Source: Psychromarinibacter halotolerans
Lineage (GTDB): Bacteria; Pseudomonadota; Alphaproteobacteria; Rhodobacterales; Rhodobacteraceae
Direction: 5' to 3'
DNA: 64,000 nucleotides
NCBI RefSeq assembly: GCF_029168315.1
Contig: NZ_JARGYD010000003.1
Span: 124,001-188,000 of the forward strand
Every line of letters begins with the position of its first letter. Position 1 is the first letter of the stretch. The translations under genes and the position numbers were made by a program. Below are positions 16,851 to 25,341 of the stretch, piece after piece. The notes beneath the pieces were generated by a model. It did not search any database and had not been told where the DNA came from. It was given only the letters and a program-made list of their open reading frames with translations.

Positions 16851-19085
16851 TCAGCTATCGCGCCGCTTGGGCCGGGCGTCGCCGCCGAACGGCTTCTTGC
16901 CGCCCTTGGGCCCCGCCTTGAAGCCGCCTTTTCCGCCCGGTTTGCCACTTGGCTTACCACCGGGCTTACCACCGGGCTTACCGGGCTTGCCGCCCGCGCG
17001 GTGCGGCGGCTCGAAGCGTTTCGACGTATCGGACGCCCGTGCGCGGTCGCCGCCCTTCGGCTTGCCCTTGAACGCGGGCTTGTCGCCATCACGCCCGCGC
17101 GGCTTGTCGTCGTCCCAGCGCTTGGGTCTGTCGTCGTCGCGGCGTTTGGGCTTGTCGCCGTCGCGGTGGCGCGGTTTGCCCTCGCCGTCGCCGAACCGTC
17201 CTTTCGGACCCGCAGGCTTGCCGCCGAAGGATTTCTTCGGTCCCGGCTTGCCCTTGTCACCCGAACGGCGGTCCGTCGTTTCGCGCGGTTTGCGGGGGCG
17301 GTGCACCTCGTCGTCGCGACGGGGGCGCGGCGCGTCGGACCGGGGCGCGTCGGTCTGCGGCGCGTCTGCGGCATGCGACGCCGGAGCGTCTTCGCGCGCG
17401 GGTTTGCGCGGCGGGCGGCTGTCCGAGCGGTCGCTGTCGCGCGGACGCGGCGGGCGCTTGTCACGGTTCGGCGGCGGGCCACGGCGGTCGTCCTCGGGCG
17501 GGCCATCGGCGGCGCGGGCCTTCACGCCGCGTTCCAGTTCTCCGCCGGCGTTCAGGCCGTCAAGGAAGCCTTGCAGCGCGGGTGCCGAGATTTCCACGAA
17601 GGTCTCGGACGGGCGGATGCGGATCGCGCCGATCTGGTCCTTGTCCAGCCCACCGGCACGGCACAGCATCGGCAGCAGCCAGCGCGGCTCGGCCCGGTCG
17701 TCGCGGCCAACGGACAGGCTGATCCACGCGGACGGACCGAAGGGCGCACGCTCGCGCGGGGCGGAACGCGTGTTGGGATCCGACAGTTCCTCGGGCGCGG
17801 AATGATGCGACCGGAACAGCCGCAGATAGGCCGCCGCGATCTGCTCGGGCGACTGGGCTTCCAGCAGGCGGGCGGCGAACTCGGCCTCGTTCTCGGTGAT
17901 CGGCTCGGACCACGCGGGATCGGACAGCAGCCGTTCCTCGTCGCGGCGCAGGATCTCTTCGGCGGTGGGCGCGGTCGTCCATTCGGCGGTGATCTTGGCG
18001 AATTTCAGCAGGCGCTCGGCCTTCTTGACGAACTTCGGCGGCACCACCAGCGCCGACGTCCCCTTGCGCCCGGCCCGACCGGTCCGGCCCGAACGGTGCA
18101 GCAGGGTTTCCGAGTTCGACGGCAGTTCGGCGTGGATCACCAGCTCAAGGTTCGGCAGGTCGATGCCGCGCGCCGCGACATCGGTGGCGACACAAACCCG
18201 CGCGCGCCCATCCCGCATCGCCTGAAGCGCATGGCTGCGCTCGGTCTGGCTAAGCTCGCCCGACAGCGACACGACCGAGAAACCCCGGTTCGCGAAACGC
18301 GCGGTCAGACGGCTGACGGTGGCGCGGGTGTTGGCGAAGACGATGGCGTTCTGCGCCTCGTGATAGCGCAGCACGTTGATGATCGCGTGTTCTGCATCGG
18401 AATCCGCAACGCGCAGCGCCTGATAGGTGATGTCGGCGTGCTGGCGGGCTTCGCCCAGCGTCGTGACGCGCACGGCGTCGCGCTGGAACTGCTGCGCCAG
18501 CTTGGCGATCATCGGCGGCACGGTGGCCGAGAACAGAAGCGTGCGCCGTTCCGACGGCGCCTCGCCCAGCATGAATTCAAGGTCTTCCCGGAAGCCGAGG
18601 TCCAGCATCTCGTCCGCTTCGTCCAGCACCACGGCGCGGATATCGCCCAGTTCCAGCGAGCCGCGCTTGATGTGGTCGACCAGACGGCCGGGCGTGCCGA
18701 CGACGATATGCGCGCCACGTTCCAGCGCGCGGCGTTCGTCGCGCATGTCCATGCCGCCCACGCAGGTCGAAACCCGCGCGCCCGCACCGGCATAAAGCCA
18801 GCCCAGTTCGCGGCTGACCTGAAACGCCAGTTCGCGGGTCGGCGCCACGATCAGCGCCAGCGGCGCCGCCGCCGGACCAAGCGTGCCGTCGTCTTCCAGA
18901 AGCGTGGGCCCGATCGCCAGACCGAACCCCACCGTCTTGCCGGACCCCGTTTGTGCGGACACTAGAAGGTCTGCGCCCTCCAGTTCGGGGTTCGTCACGG
19001 CTTCCTGTACGGGGGTCAGCTTGTCGTAGCCGCGCTCGGCGAGCGCATTGGCGAGGGTCTGGATCATCCGGGGTTCGTTCTGCAT
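16851..19085 (-). CDS. DEAD-box RNA helicase with DbpA-like domain and long basic tail
   Basis: About 744 residues from the ATG at 19085 (a second ATG lies 6 codons in; the ribosome site is weak for both). All helicase motifs are present: LTPVQEAV (Q), AQTGSGKT (I), PTRELA (Ia), GTPGRL (Ib), DEAD (II), SAT (III), VFANTR (IV), ATDVAARGIDLP (V) and HRSGRTGRAG (VI). A DbpA/CsdA-type RNA-binding domain follows (about residues 448-520). The last about 215 residues are Lys/Arg/Asp/Gly/Pro repeats with no fixed fold. Likely roles are ribosome assembly or RNA turnover, including cold response. Confidence 0.9.
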   Translation of the reverse strand: MQNEPRMIQTLANALAERGYDKLTPVQEAVTNPELEGADLLVSAQTGSGKTVGFGLAIGPTLLEDDGTLGPAAAPLALIVAPTRELAFQVSRELGWLYAGAGARVSTCVGGMDMRDERRALERGAHIVVGTPGRLVDHIKRGSLELGDIRAVVLDEADEMLDLGFREDLEFMLGEAPSERRTLLFSATVPPMIAKLAQQFQRDAVRVTTLGEARQHADITYQALRVADSDAEHAIINVLRYHEAQNAIVFANTRATVSRLTARFANRGFSVVSLSGELSQTERSHALQAMRDGRARVCVATDVAARGIDLPNLELVIHAELPSNSETLLHRSGRTGRAGRKGTSALVVPPKFVKKAERLLKFAKITAEWTTAPTAEEILRRDEERLLSDPAWSEPITENEAEFAARLLEAQSPEQIAAAYLRLFRSHHSAPEELSDPNTRSAPRERAPFGPSAWISLSVGRDDRAEPRWLLPMLCRAGGLDKDQIGAIRIRPSETFVEISAPALQGFLDGLNAGGELERGVKARAADGPPEDDRRGPPPNRDKRPPRPRDSDRSDSRPPRKPAREDAPASHAADAPQTDAPRSDAPRPRRDDEVHRPRKPRETTDRRSGDKGKPGPKKSFGGKPAGPKGRFGDGEGKPRHRDGDKPKRRDDDRPKRWDDDKPRGRDGDKPAFKGKPKGGDRARASDTSKRFEPPHRAGGKPGKPGGKPGGKPSGKPGGKGGFKAGPKGGKKPFGGDARPKRRDS
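16885..17480 (-). repeat. Low-complexity internal repeats encoding the helicase tail
   Basis: Within the helicase gene, short direct DNA repeats encode KPGGKP units (about 16920-17000) and imperfect RDGDKP/KRRDDDRP/KRWDDDKP units (about 17075-17180), then Arg/Pro/Asp-rich sequence to about 17480. Such tracts expand and contract by slippage and give a disordered RNA-binding tail. Confidence 0.7.
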
Positions 19086-19217
19086 CTGGGACGCGCGGTC
19101 GCGTCGTGATCTGCCGTTGCGGCAGGGGGAAAGCGGCACGCTCTAACGTATATCCGCGACCGTGTACACAGCGCATATCGAATGCCCGGCATTATCCGGA
19201 CGCAGGACTGACAGGGG

Positions 19218-20513
19218 TCAGGACCTCTGGATCACCTTCGGCTCGGGTTCTTCCTCGCGGCTGAACCCGCCCCATCCTTCGACCGCGGCGTGCAGCCGCT
19301 TCAGGTCGTGTTCACGGGACATCGCATCCTCTGCCGCCGCCAGCGCGTACTTGGCAAGCTCGCGTGCCGCGGCCGACAGTTCCGCATCGCGGCTGCGGGC
19401 AAGACGCCGCAACGTCCCCAACAGGCGCGTCGAGACTTCGACCATCGCCGCCCCGTCGCGGGCGATCATGGTGTACGCCTCGTCGATCAAGTCGGCCTCG
19501 GGCAGCCGCCGCACACGGATGTTGTCATAGTCGGGTTCTTCCGCAACGACCTTGTCCGGGGAATACCGCGACAGAAGCCGCTCCATCCGGGCCAGCACCT
19601 CGATGGCGGTGCCGGGGTCGTTCACCCCAGGCGACAACGCCCGTTCCGCGACTTCGGCGATCACGAAAAGGCCGAACCGCGGGTCCTGGTCGAAGTTCCG
19701 CAGGGGCGAGAAGACATAGGCGTCGCGCACGGCCTCTGCGGCGGGTTCGCTGGCGTGGTTCAGATAGGCCAGCGCCTCGCCCTCGCCGACCCAATCGCCC
19801 GGGATCGCGTGCAGCCAGACGCGGCAGTCGGCTTTCTCGACGCTGGACTGAAGGGCTGCCACGTCGATGTGACGCACGTATCCGCCCTCGCTCGCCGGAA
19901 CCGGCACCGCGCCGGTCGGGATCTTTTCGTACGTGTCGTAGCATTTCGCGCCCAGACCCGGCCACTTGCGGTGGTTTTCCATTGTCCGCCGCACGCGGTT
20001 TTCCAGCATCTGCATCGTCTCGTCCATGCTGCCCAGCCGGGACAGGTGGGCGATCCAGCGCAGGATCGCGATGACCACCAAGGCGATCACCAGCACCGTA
20101 AAGGCGAAGATCACGACCGAGGCATGGCCGCCGTAGAACCCGGCACGGAACAGCACCAGCGCCAGCAGCGCGAAGATGAAAGCGCCAAGAAAGGTCGCAA
20201 GAACCGTCTGCGTCGTCGTGTCTTCCAGAAGCAGGCGATGCGCGCGCGGCGTGACTTGGCTGGACGCGGCCTGAAACGACGACACCATGACCGACAAAGA
20301 GAAGGTCACGACCGCCAGCATGGAACTGGCCAGCACGTTCAGCACCGGCAGCACCGCCTCTGCCCCAAGGCGGTCGGCGATCTCGTCGGGGATCAGGCGG
20401 CCCAGCGGGGACGAGGCCGCGACGGCAATCACCGCCAGCAGCGCGATCAGCGTGACGCGGACCCAGATCTTTCGGGACAGCTGCAGCAGTTTCCAGAGAC
20501 GTTTCGACAGCAT
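19218..20513 (-). CDS. DUF2254 integral membrane protein
   Basis: 431 residues from the ATG at 20513, preceded by GGAGGG. Four transmembrane segments lie in the first half (about residues 17-37, 58-82, 100-122, 127-150), with LASSMLAVVTFSLSVMVSSF typical of DUF2254. The soluble C-terminal half includes GGYVRHIDVAALQ and DPRFGLFVIAEVAERALSPGVNDPGTA, the most conserved DUF2254 stretch. No function is proven for the family. It is last in a same-strand series but separated from the upstream hydroxylase gene by 52 bases. Confidence 0.85.
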   Translation of the reverse strand: MLSKRLWKLLQLSRKIWVRVTLIALLAVIAVAASSPLGRLIPDEIADRLGAEAVLPVLNVLASSMLAVVTFSLSVMVSSFQAASSQVTPRAHRLLLEDTTTQTVLATFLGAFIFALLALVLFRAGFYGGHASVVIFAFTVLVIALVVIAILRWIAHLSRLGSMDETMQMLENRVRRTMENHRKWPGLGAKCYDTYEKIPTGAVPVPASEGGYVRHIDVAALQSSVEKADCRVWLHAIPGDWVGEGEALAYLNHASEPAAEAVRDAYVFSPLRNFDQDPRFGLFVIAEVAERALSPGVNDPGTAIEVLARMERLLSRYSPDKVVAEEPDYDNIRVRRLPEADLIDEAYTMIARDGAAMVEVSTRLLGTLRRLARSRDAELSAAARELAKYALAAAEDAMSREHDLKRLHAAVEGWGGFSREEEPEPKVIQRS

Positions 20514-20565
20514 CGCGCCCTCCGAGCTTGTGCCGGACACATAGCACGAAGACCGCGCGGGGCTA

Positions 20566-22437
20566 TCACGCCGGGTGCAGAACCTGCCCGATGAAACCGT
20601 CCAGCGCCGCCGCACCGTCCAGCGGCAGGACCGTCGCGACATGCTGGTCGGGCCGGACCAGAACCATACAGCCCTGCCCCCGGTCGATGCCGCGCATGTC
20701 GAAGATGTCGCCCGCCTTCGGATCGACGCAGAACACCTTTTCGTAGTCGGTCATGCCGTATTTGCCCTTCGCGGGCCGCAGCGCCGGGTGCATCGCGCCG
20801 TAGTCCAGCGCGCGGTGCGTCTGCTGCATGACGGCGCGCAGGTCGATGACACCGTCCACCTCGACGCCGTCGGGGGTGTACCGCGCGATCACCGGCGCCA
20901 CCGCATCGCAGGCCCGCCACAGCGCACCGTCCGGATCTGTCGGGTCGCCGGCGTCGGCGAAAACGTACAGCCGCCAGACCCCGTCGGCCTTGGCCGCATG
21001 GCCAAGGTGCATGGGCTTGGCATCGCCCAGCCGGATCACCGGGGCGGAGTGGAAGCGTTCGCCCGTGACCAGCCCGCGCGCCAGCGACTGGTGCGTGCCG
21101 TCGCCGGTCAGGACCGAAGGCCCATAGCGGATCGCGGTGCCCGCCGTGAACCGCCCTTGCTTCTGGAAATACCGCTGGAACTCTGCCGGGTCGACACCGT
21201 CGGCGTGGTCCGCGGACTTGGGCCGGCGGCTGAACATCGCGGCCAGTTCGCGGTCGAAGTCGATCAGTTCCTGCGCCACCGCCTGCCGCTCGGCCGAATA
21301 GGTCAACAGCAGCTTCGGGTCGGCGCGCCCGCGCAGCACCGCCGCCAGCTTCCAGCCCAGATTGAAGGTATCGCGCATCGACACGTTCATCCCCTGCCCC
21401 GCCTTGGGGCTGTGGGTGTGGCAGGCATCGCCCGCGATGAACACGCGCGGCAGGCGGCCATCACCGGGTTCGACGTCGTCGAACCGGTCGCACAGGCGCT
21501 GGCCGATCTCGTAGACGGACCACCACGCGACCTCTTTCACATCCAGCGTATAGGGCGCGAAGATCCGCTGCGCCGCCTTGATGATGTAGTCGACGTCGAT
21601 GTTGCGGCTGGCGACGCGCTCGTTTTCGGCCAGCTTGTCCAACTCGATATACAGCCGCACCAGATAACCGCCCTCGCGCGGGATCAGCACCGCGTTGCCC
21701 GCATCCGAATGGATCGCGCATTTCAGGCGCATGTCGGGGAAGTCGGTGACGGCAAGGATGTCCATCACACCCCACGCCTGGTTCGCGCTGTCGCCCTTCA
21801 GGCTGCGGCCGATGGACCGGCGCACGGTGCTGCGGGCGCCGTCGCAGCCGACCACGTATTTCGCACGTACCGTCTCTGTCCGGTCGCCGTGAGACAGGGT
21901 GACGGTAACGGGCCCGTCGCCATCGCCGACGGCCAGATCCGTGATCTCGCGCCCGTAATAGGGTTCCATCCGCGACGGGCTGTTGCGCATCACGTCGAGG
22001 TAGAACTGGTGCACGCGGGCCTGATTGAGAATGACATGGGGGAACTCGGACAGCCCCTCTTCCACGTCCTGAATACGGCCGCTGCGGAAAATGCCGCCGG
22101 GGGTCTTGGGGTCGGGTTTCCAAAAGGCGACCTCGTTCACCCAATAGGCTTCGCGGGTCAGACGTTCGGCGAAACCGAAGGCGTTGAACATCTCCATCGA
22201 GCGGCAGGCCACGCCGTCGGCCTGACCAAGATCCAGCGGGCCGTCCTTGCGCTCGACGATGGCGGTGCGGATGTCGGGGAAGGCGGCCATCTGAGCGGCA
22301 AGCGTCAGCCCGGCGGGACCGCAGCCGACGATCAGGACGTCGACCTCGTCCGGCACAGTATCGCGGCGTCCGGCGTCCGGCAGCGGCTGTGCGACATCCG
22401 GGTCACCGGGGCGAAATCCGTTCTGGTAAAACTGCAT
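20566..22437 (-). CDS. FAD-dependent aromatic hydroxylase (phenol 2-monooxygenase/3-hydroxybenzoate 4-monooxygenase type)
   Basis: 623 residues. Features are VGCGPAGLTLA for FAD (about 37-47), a DG-containing GCDGARSTVRRSIG segment, and FIAGDACHTHSPKAGQGMN (about residue 333 on) that closes the FAD site. The C-terminal thioredoxin-like domain (about 450-623) is usual for phenol hydroxylases and MobA. These enzymes use NADPH and O2 to ortho- or para-hydroxylate phenols. The sequence favours the 3-hydroxybenzoate 4-hydroxylase/phenol hydroxylase group over PobA, which is much shorter. It stands alone; no ring-cleavage genes are nearby. An AT-rich regulatory region lies upstream. Confidence 0.88.
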   Translation of the reverse strand: MQFYQNGFRPGDPDVAQPLPDAGRRDTVPDEVDVLIVGCGPAGLTLAAQMAAFPDIRTAIVERKDGPLDLGQADGVACRSMEMFNAFGFAERLTREAYWVNEVAFWKPDPKTPGGIFRSGRIQDVEEGLSEFPHVILNQARVHQFYLDVMRNSPSRMEPYYGREITDLAVGDGDGPVTVTLSHGDRTETVRAKYVVGCDGARSTVRRSIGRSLKGDSANQAWGVMDILAVTDFPDMRLKCAIHSDAGNAVLIPREGGYLVRLYIELDKLAENERVASRNIDVDYIIKAAQRIFAPYTLDVKEVAWWSVYEIGQRLCDRFDDVEPGDGRLPRVFIAGDACHTHSPKAGQGMNVSMRDTFNLGWKLAAVLRGRADPKLLLTYSAERQAVAQELIDFDRELAAMFSRRPKSADHADGVDPAEFQRYFQKQGRFTAGTAIRYGPSVLTGDGTHQSLARGLVTGERFHSAPVIRLGDAKPMHLGHAAKADGVWRLYVFADAGDPTDPDGALWRACDAVAPVIARYTPDGVEVDGVIDLRAVMQQTHRALDYGAMHPALRPAKGKYGMTDYEKVFCVDPKAGDIFDMRGIDRGQGCMVLVRPDQHVATVLPLDGAAALDGFIGQVLHPA

Positions 22438-22499
22438 GATCGACCTCCTCCGTCAGCGCGGTTCGGGCGTGTCCTCCGACGCCCGACGCTGAGGAAAGT

Positions 22500-22600
22500 G
22501 CTACCTCAAGTTCAGCCGTTCGCCAAATATAATTTATGCGTAAACTATTAAGGTGGCATAAGTCACTGAAATAGCTATCCAGAAACCAGCCTGCGCCGCA
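22500..22600 (-). promoter_or_regulatory. AT-rich promoter region of the aromatic hydroxylase gene
   Basis: A local AT-rich block stands out in GC-rich surroundings. It contains the inverted repeat TTATGC (22534-22539) / GCATAA (22556-22561) with a 16-base spacer, a geometry suited to a dimeric regulator. Sigma-70-like hexamers can be drawn on the minus strand but none is clearly best. Confidence 0.45.
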
Positions 22601-22615
22601 GACTTATCAGCCACC

Positions 22616-22711
22616 TCATGCCGCTAAGACACCGCCGGTGCGGACCGAATCCACGTCGGGAACCTTATGACCCTTTAGCGGCGGCGCCGTCGGATGCGCG
22701 ACCGCGCGGGG
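22616..22711 (-). pseudogene. Remnant of a LacI-family regulator C-terminus
   Basis: Read on the minus strand, in the same frame as and just after the capA-like stop codon (22718-22720), this stretch encodes RAVAHPTAPPLKGHKVPDV then DSVRTGGVLAA and a stop. The intact LacI gene at 24125-25168 ends RAVEHPTAPPLQGLEVPDH then SSFRTG. At DNA level 75 bases (22636-22710) align without gaps to about 24157-24231, about 79% identical by eye and 32 of 35 at the distal end. It is therefore a leftover of a duplicated or paralogous LacI gene with no start codon. Confidence 0.7.
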
Positions 22712-22717
22712 CGGCGT

Positions 22718-24046
22718 TCAGCCGCCCTGCGTCCGCCAGCCGGGACCCAGCACCCGGTCGGCATGGGCCGCGACCTGCGCCACGTGATCCTGGTCCAGCG
22801 GGCTGTCCGCCGCATCGGCGTGATCTGCCAGCTTCTCGATCCGCGTCAGCGCGACGCCATCCTCCTCGACATGGGTGCGGAACACCGGCGTGACCGACAG
22901 CCGTTCCAGATAGGTCCGGGTCTCGCCCCCCACCCGGCCCTTCGTCAGCGTCATGTTCAGCACCGTGCTCAGCACGATATGCGGCGCGGTGAAGCCCCAG
23001 GTCAGGCTGCCCAGCGAATAGGCGATCACCGCCACCCGGTCCGGGTCGCGCGCGGTGCGGTAGGTCTCGACCGGCTGGATCACGTGCGGATGGTGCGACA
23101 CGATGCTGTCGGCGCCGTACTCGGCCAGCTCCCGCGCCGCCGCCACCTGCCCCGCCCGCGGGAACATCTCGAACTCCCAGCCCCAATGCACCGTCGCAAG
23201 GATGAAATCGCAGCCCTTCGCCCGGCAGTCGTCGATCTGTCGCTTCAACGAAGACAAGTCCGGGTCGCCGCGCTTGGGCGACAGGGCCGAGACGTTGATC
23301 CGCCAGCCCTCGTCTGCGGGCAGCTTATGGCCGTTCAGCCCGAAGGTGTCCGACACCAGCCCGATGCGAAGGCCGTCACGCTCGATCACCCAGCCGCAGC
23401 CCTGCTGGTCGGGGCTGGCATTGGTACCGATCTCAAGGATGCCCTCCTCGGCCAGCACGCGGCTGGTCGTCTCGATCCCCTCCAGCCCCATGTCGAAGCG
23501 GTGGTTGTTGGCGGTGTTCAGCACGTCGAACCGGCGCCCGCCGTGCCCCTTGAGGATGTCGAACTGGGCCCGGTCGCAGCATTCCAGCGGCGGCCCTTTG
23601 TCGCCGATCACCTCCTCGACAAGCGGCTGGGTGGTGATGGGCGACTCGAAGTTGGCGATCGACAGGTCGGCGTCGAACAGCACGTCCGCGATGCGCGCGA
23701 ACACGACATCCTTCGATCCGTCGATCCCGCGCGAGCGCAGGATGTCCCCCGCCGCCGCAAGTGTGACCCGGGTGTCGGGAACGAACCCCTCGGGCAGCGC
23801 GACCGGATCGGCCCGCATGTCCGGCACGTCCGCGCCGGGCTGCGTGACAGGCGCGCGGGACTTCTGCACCCAGTAAAGCGTGTCCAGCGTCGTCATCTCG
23901 TCCGATGCCGCGGCGGCCCCGGCCAGCGGCGCGCGCCAGAACCCCAGCCGGTCCGCCAGCCCGGTGACAGCGCGAACCACCAACCGCAGCGGCGGGACCG
24001 AGATCTGCAATGCCTCGGCGGGCGTGGCGGGCAGCTTCGACGTCAT
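22718..24046 (-). CDS. CapA-family metallophosphatase-like protein
   Basis: 442 residues from the ATG at 24046 (an in-frame start 10 codons upstream is less likely). It has the PGA_cap/CapA pattern: LAAAGDILRSRGID near the start of the domain, ADLSIANFESPIT, FDVLNTANNHRFDMGLEGI, CDFILATVHWGWEFEMFP, and SHHPHVIQPVETY. These supply the Asp/Asn/His ligands of a calcineurin-like metal centre. Homologues act in poly-gamma-glutamate or other cell-surface polymer handling. There is no signal peptide. It follows the LacI gene on the same strand with a 78-base gap and is flanked on both sides by LacI 3'-end sequence. Confidence 0.8.
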   Translation of the reverse strand: MTSKLPATPAEALQISVPPLRLVVRAVTGLADRLGFWRAPLAGAAAASDEMTTLDTLYWVQKSRAPVTQPGADVPDMRADPVALPEGFVPDTRVTLAAAGDILRSRGIDGSKDVVFARIADVLFDADLSIANFESPITTQPLVEEVIGDKGPPLECCDRAQFDILKGHGGRRFDVLNTANNHRFDMGLEGIETTSRVLAEEGILEIGTNASPDQQGCGWVIERDGLRIGLVSDTFGLNGHKLPADEGWRINVSALSPKRGDPDLSSLKRQIDDCRAKGCDFILATVHWGWEFEMFPRAGQVAAARELAEYGADSIVSHHPHVIQPVETYRTARDPDRVAVIAYSLGSLTWGFTAPHIVLSTVLNMTLTKGRVGGETRTYLERLSVTPVFRTHVEEDGVALTRIEKLADHADAADSPLDQDHVAQVAAHADRVLGPGWRTQGG

Positions 24047-24124
24047 GAAAAGGCCTTTCGGATCAAGGGATGCCACGGGCCATCAAATCCCCTTACGCGC
24101 GGAAAGCCAAGACGGTGCTCCCCT

Positions 24125-25168
24125 TTACGACGCCGGTTTCAGCCCCGCGTCCGGCCCGGTGCGGAACGACGAATGGTCCGGCACCTCCAGCCCCTGTAGC
24201 GGCGGCGCTGTCGGATGCTCGACCGCGCGGATCGCGGCCTTGGCCAGAAAATCGCCCGCGCGCACGACATCCTCGCTTAGGGACAGCATCTGCGGGCGGA
24301 ACAGGGTCAGGAAGTTCACCGCCTCTTTGGCGATCACGTCCACATCGACGCCCAGCACCCGCCCGCGCGCTTCGAGCGTCGCGACCACCGCCATCGCCGC
24401 CGTCGTGGACGCACAGAGGATGCCGTCGATCGTCGGGTCGCGGTCCAGCATCGCCGACAGCGTGGCGGCGATCCGGTCGGTGCTGTCATCGCTGGTGACG
24501 TCCTTGGCGATGCGCGCCGCGATCCCTGCGGTCTTCGCGGCGCGGGCGGTGCCAATCGCGATGTCCTGTGCGTAGTTCTGTTCAATCGGCGGCGCGACGA
24601 CCACGACATTCCGACGTCCCCGCGCCGCCAGCCGCGTGACAGCGAGGTCGGCGAACGTTTCATTGTCATAGTCGAAATAGGCGTGCCCCTCACGCCAGTT
24701 CGAGCGGCCGTGCGTGGCGAACGGAAATTCCTCGTCCAGCAGATAGCGCACGCGCGGATCCTCGGGGCGGACCTGGTTCAGGATCACCGCGTCGGCCGAG
24801 CGGTTCTCGACCACATAACGGACGGGGACCATCGGGTCGTCCTTGGGGAAGTACGGCGTCACGTTCAGATGGTACCGGGTCCCACTTAGCCCGCCGGCGA
24901 TGGCCGAGATCATCCGCGCCGTGTGGTTCAGGATCTCATGCTCGGTCGACAGGATCAGGGCGATGACGTTCGTCTTGCCGGTCTTCAGACGCACCCCGGC
25001 GCGATTCGGAACATAGCCGATCTCGGCGGCGATCCGGCGAACCTTTTGCTTGGTCTCGGCGCCGATGTCGGGGGCGTCATGCAGCGCACGGCTGACGGTC
25101 GGGACGGCCAGACCGGCCAGTTCCGAGATCGTCTTCAATGTCGGTTTCTTGCGATCCCGTGCAGCCAT
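24125..25168 (-). CDS. LacI-family transcriptional regulator
   Basis: 347 residues. The helix-turn-helix (KPTLKTISELAGLAVPTVSR, about residues 8-27) and the hinge (YVPNRAGVRLKTGKTN) are canonical, followed by a periplasmic-binding-protein-like effector domain (VIALILSTEHEI to the end). The start is the ATG at 25168; upstream codons in frame are not LacI-like. It is divergent from the sugar ABC operon starting at 25342, and the shared 173-base region contains LacI-type operators, so it most likely represses that operon until a sugar ligand binds. Its 3' end is partly duplicated at 22616-22711. Confidence 0.92.
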   Translation of the reverse strand: MAARDRKKPTLKTISELAGLAVPTVSRALHDAPDIGAETKQKVRRIAAEIGYVPNRAGVRLKTGKTNVIALILSTEHEILNHTARMISAIAGGLSGTRYHLNVTPYFPKDDPMVPVRYVVENRSADAVILNQVRPEDPRVRYLLDEEFPFATHGRSNWREGHAYFDYDNETFADLAVTRLAARGRRNVVVVAPPIEQNYAQDIAIGTARAAKTAGIAARIAKDVTSDDSTDRIAATLSAMLDRDPTIDGILCASTTAAMAVVATLEARGRVLGVDVDVIAKEAVNFLTLFRPQMLSLSEDVVRAGDFLAKAAIRAVEHPTAPPLQGLEVPDHSSFRTGPDAGLKPAS

Positions 25169-25278
25169 CTTGTTGTTTTCCCACCCTCTCCGCGGTGCGG
25201 CATGAACGGCCGGACACTGGCTTTCCAATCGCGCCACAGGCAAGGAATTGCAAGTTGTTTAATGTCGCATGTCAACGC

Positions 25279-25325
25279 TTGATCCAAAAATCTAAAACGT
25301 TATAGGCTCCCCGTAAACGATTTAG
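25279..25325 (+). promoter_or_regulatory. Promoter and LacI-type operators of the sugar ABC operon
   Basis: TTGATC (25279-25284) and TATAGG (25301-25306) form a -35/-10 pair with 16 bases between. The near-palindrome CTAAAACGTTATAG (25292-25305, 12 of 14 bases symmetric, central CG) covers the -10 box. A second, TAAACGATTTA (25314-25324), lies downstream at 20-base spacing. Central CG with A/T flanks is the LacI-family consensus. The ribosome site GGGAGG follows at 25331. Confidence 0.7.
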
Positions 25326-25341
25326 CCAAAGGGAGGATTCG

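Noticed and set aside
20566..25168. Aromatic-degradation island including LacI and capA
   Set aside because: The hydroxylase has its own AT-rich promoter and no ring-cleavage or aromatic-transport neighbours; LacI and capA show no functional link to it.
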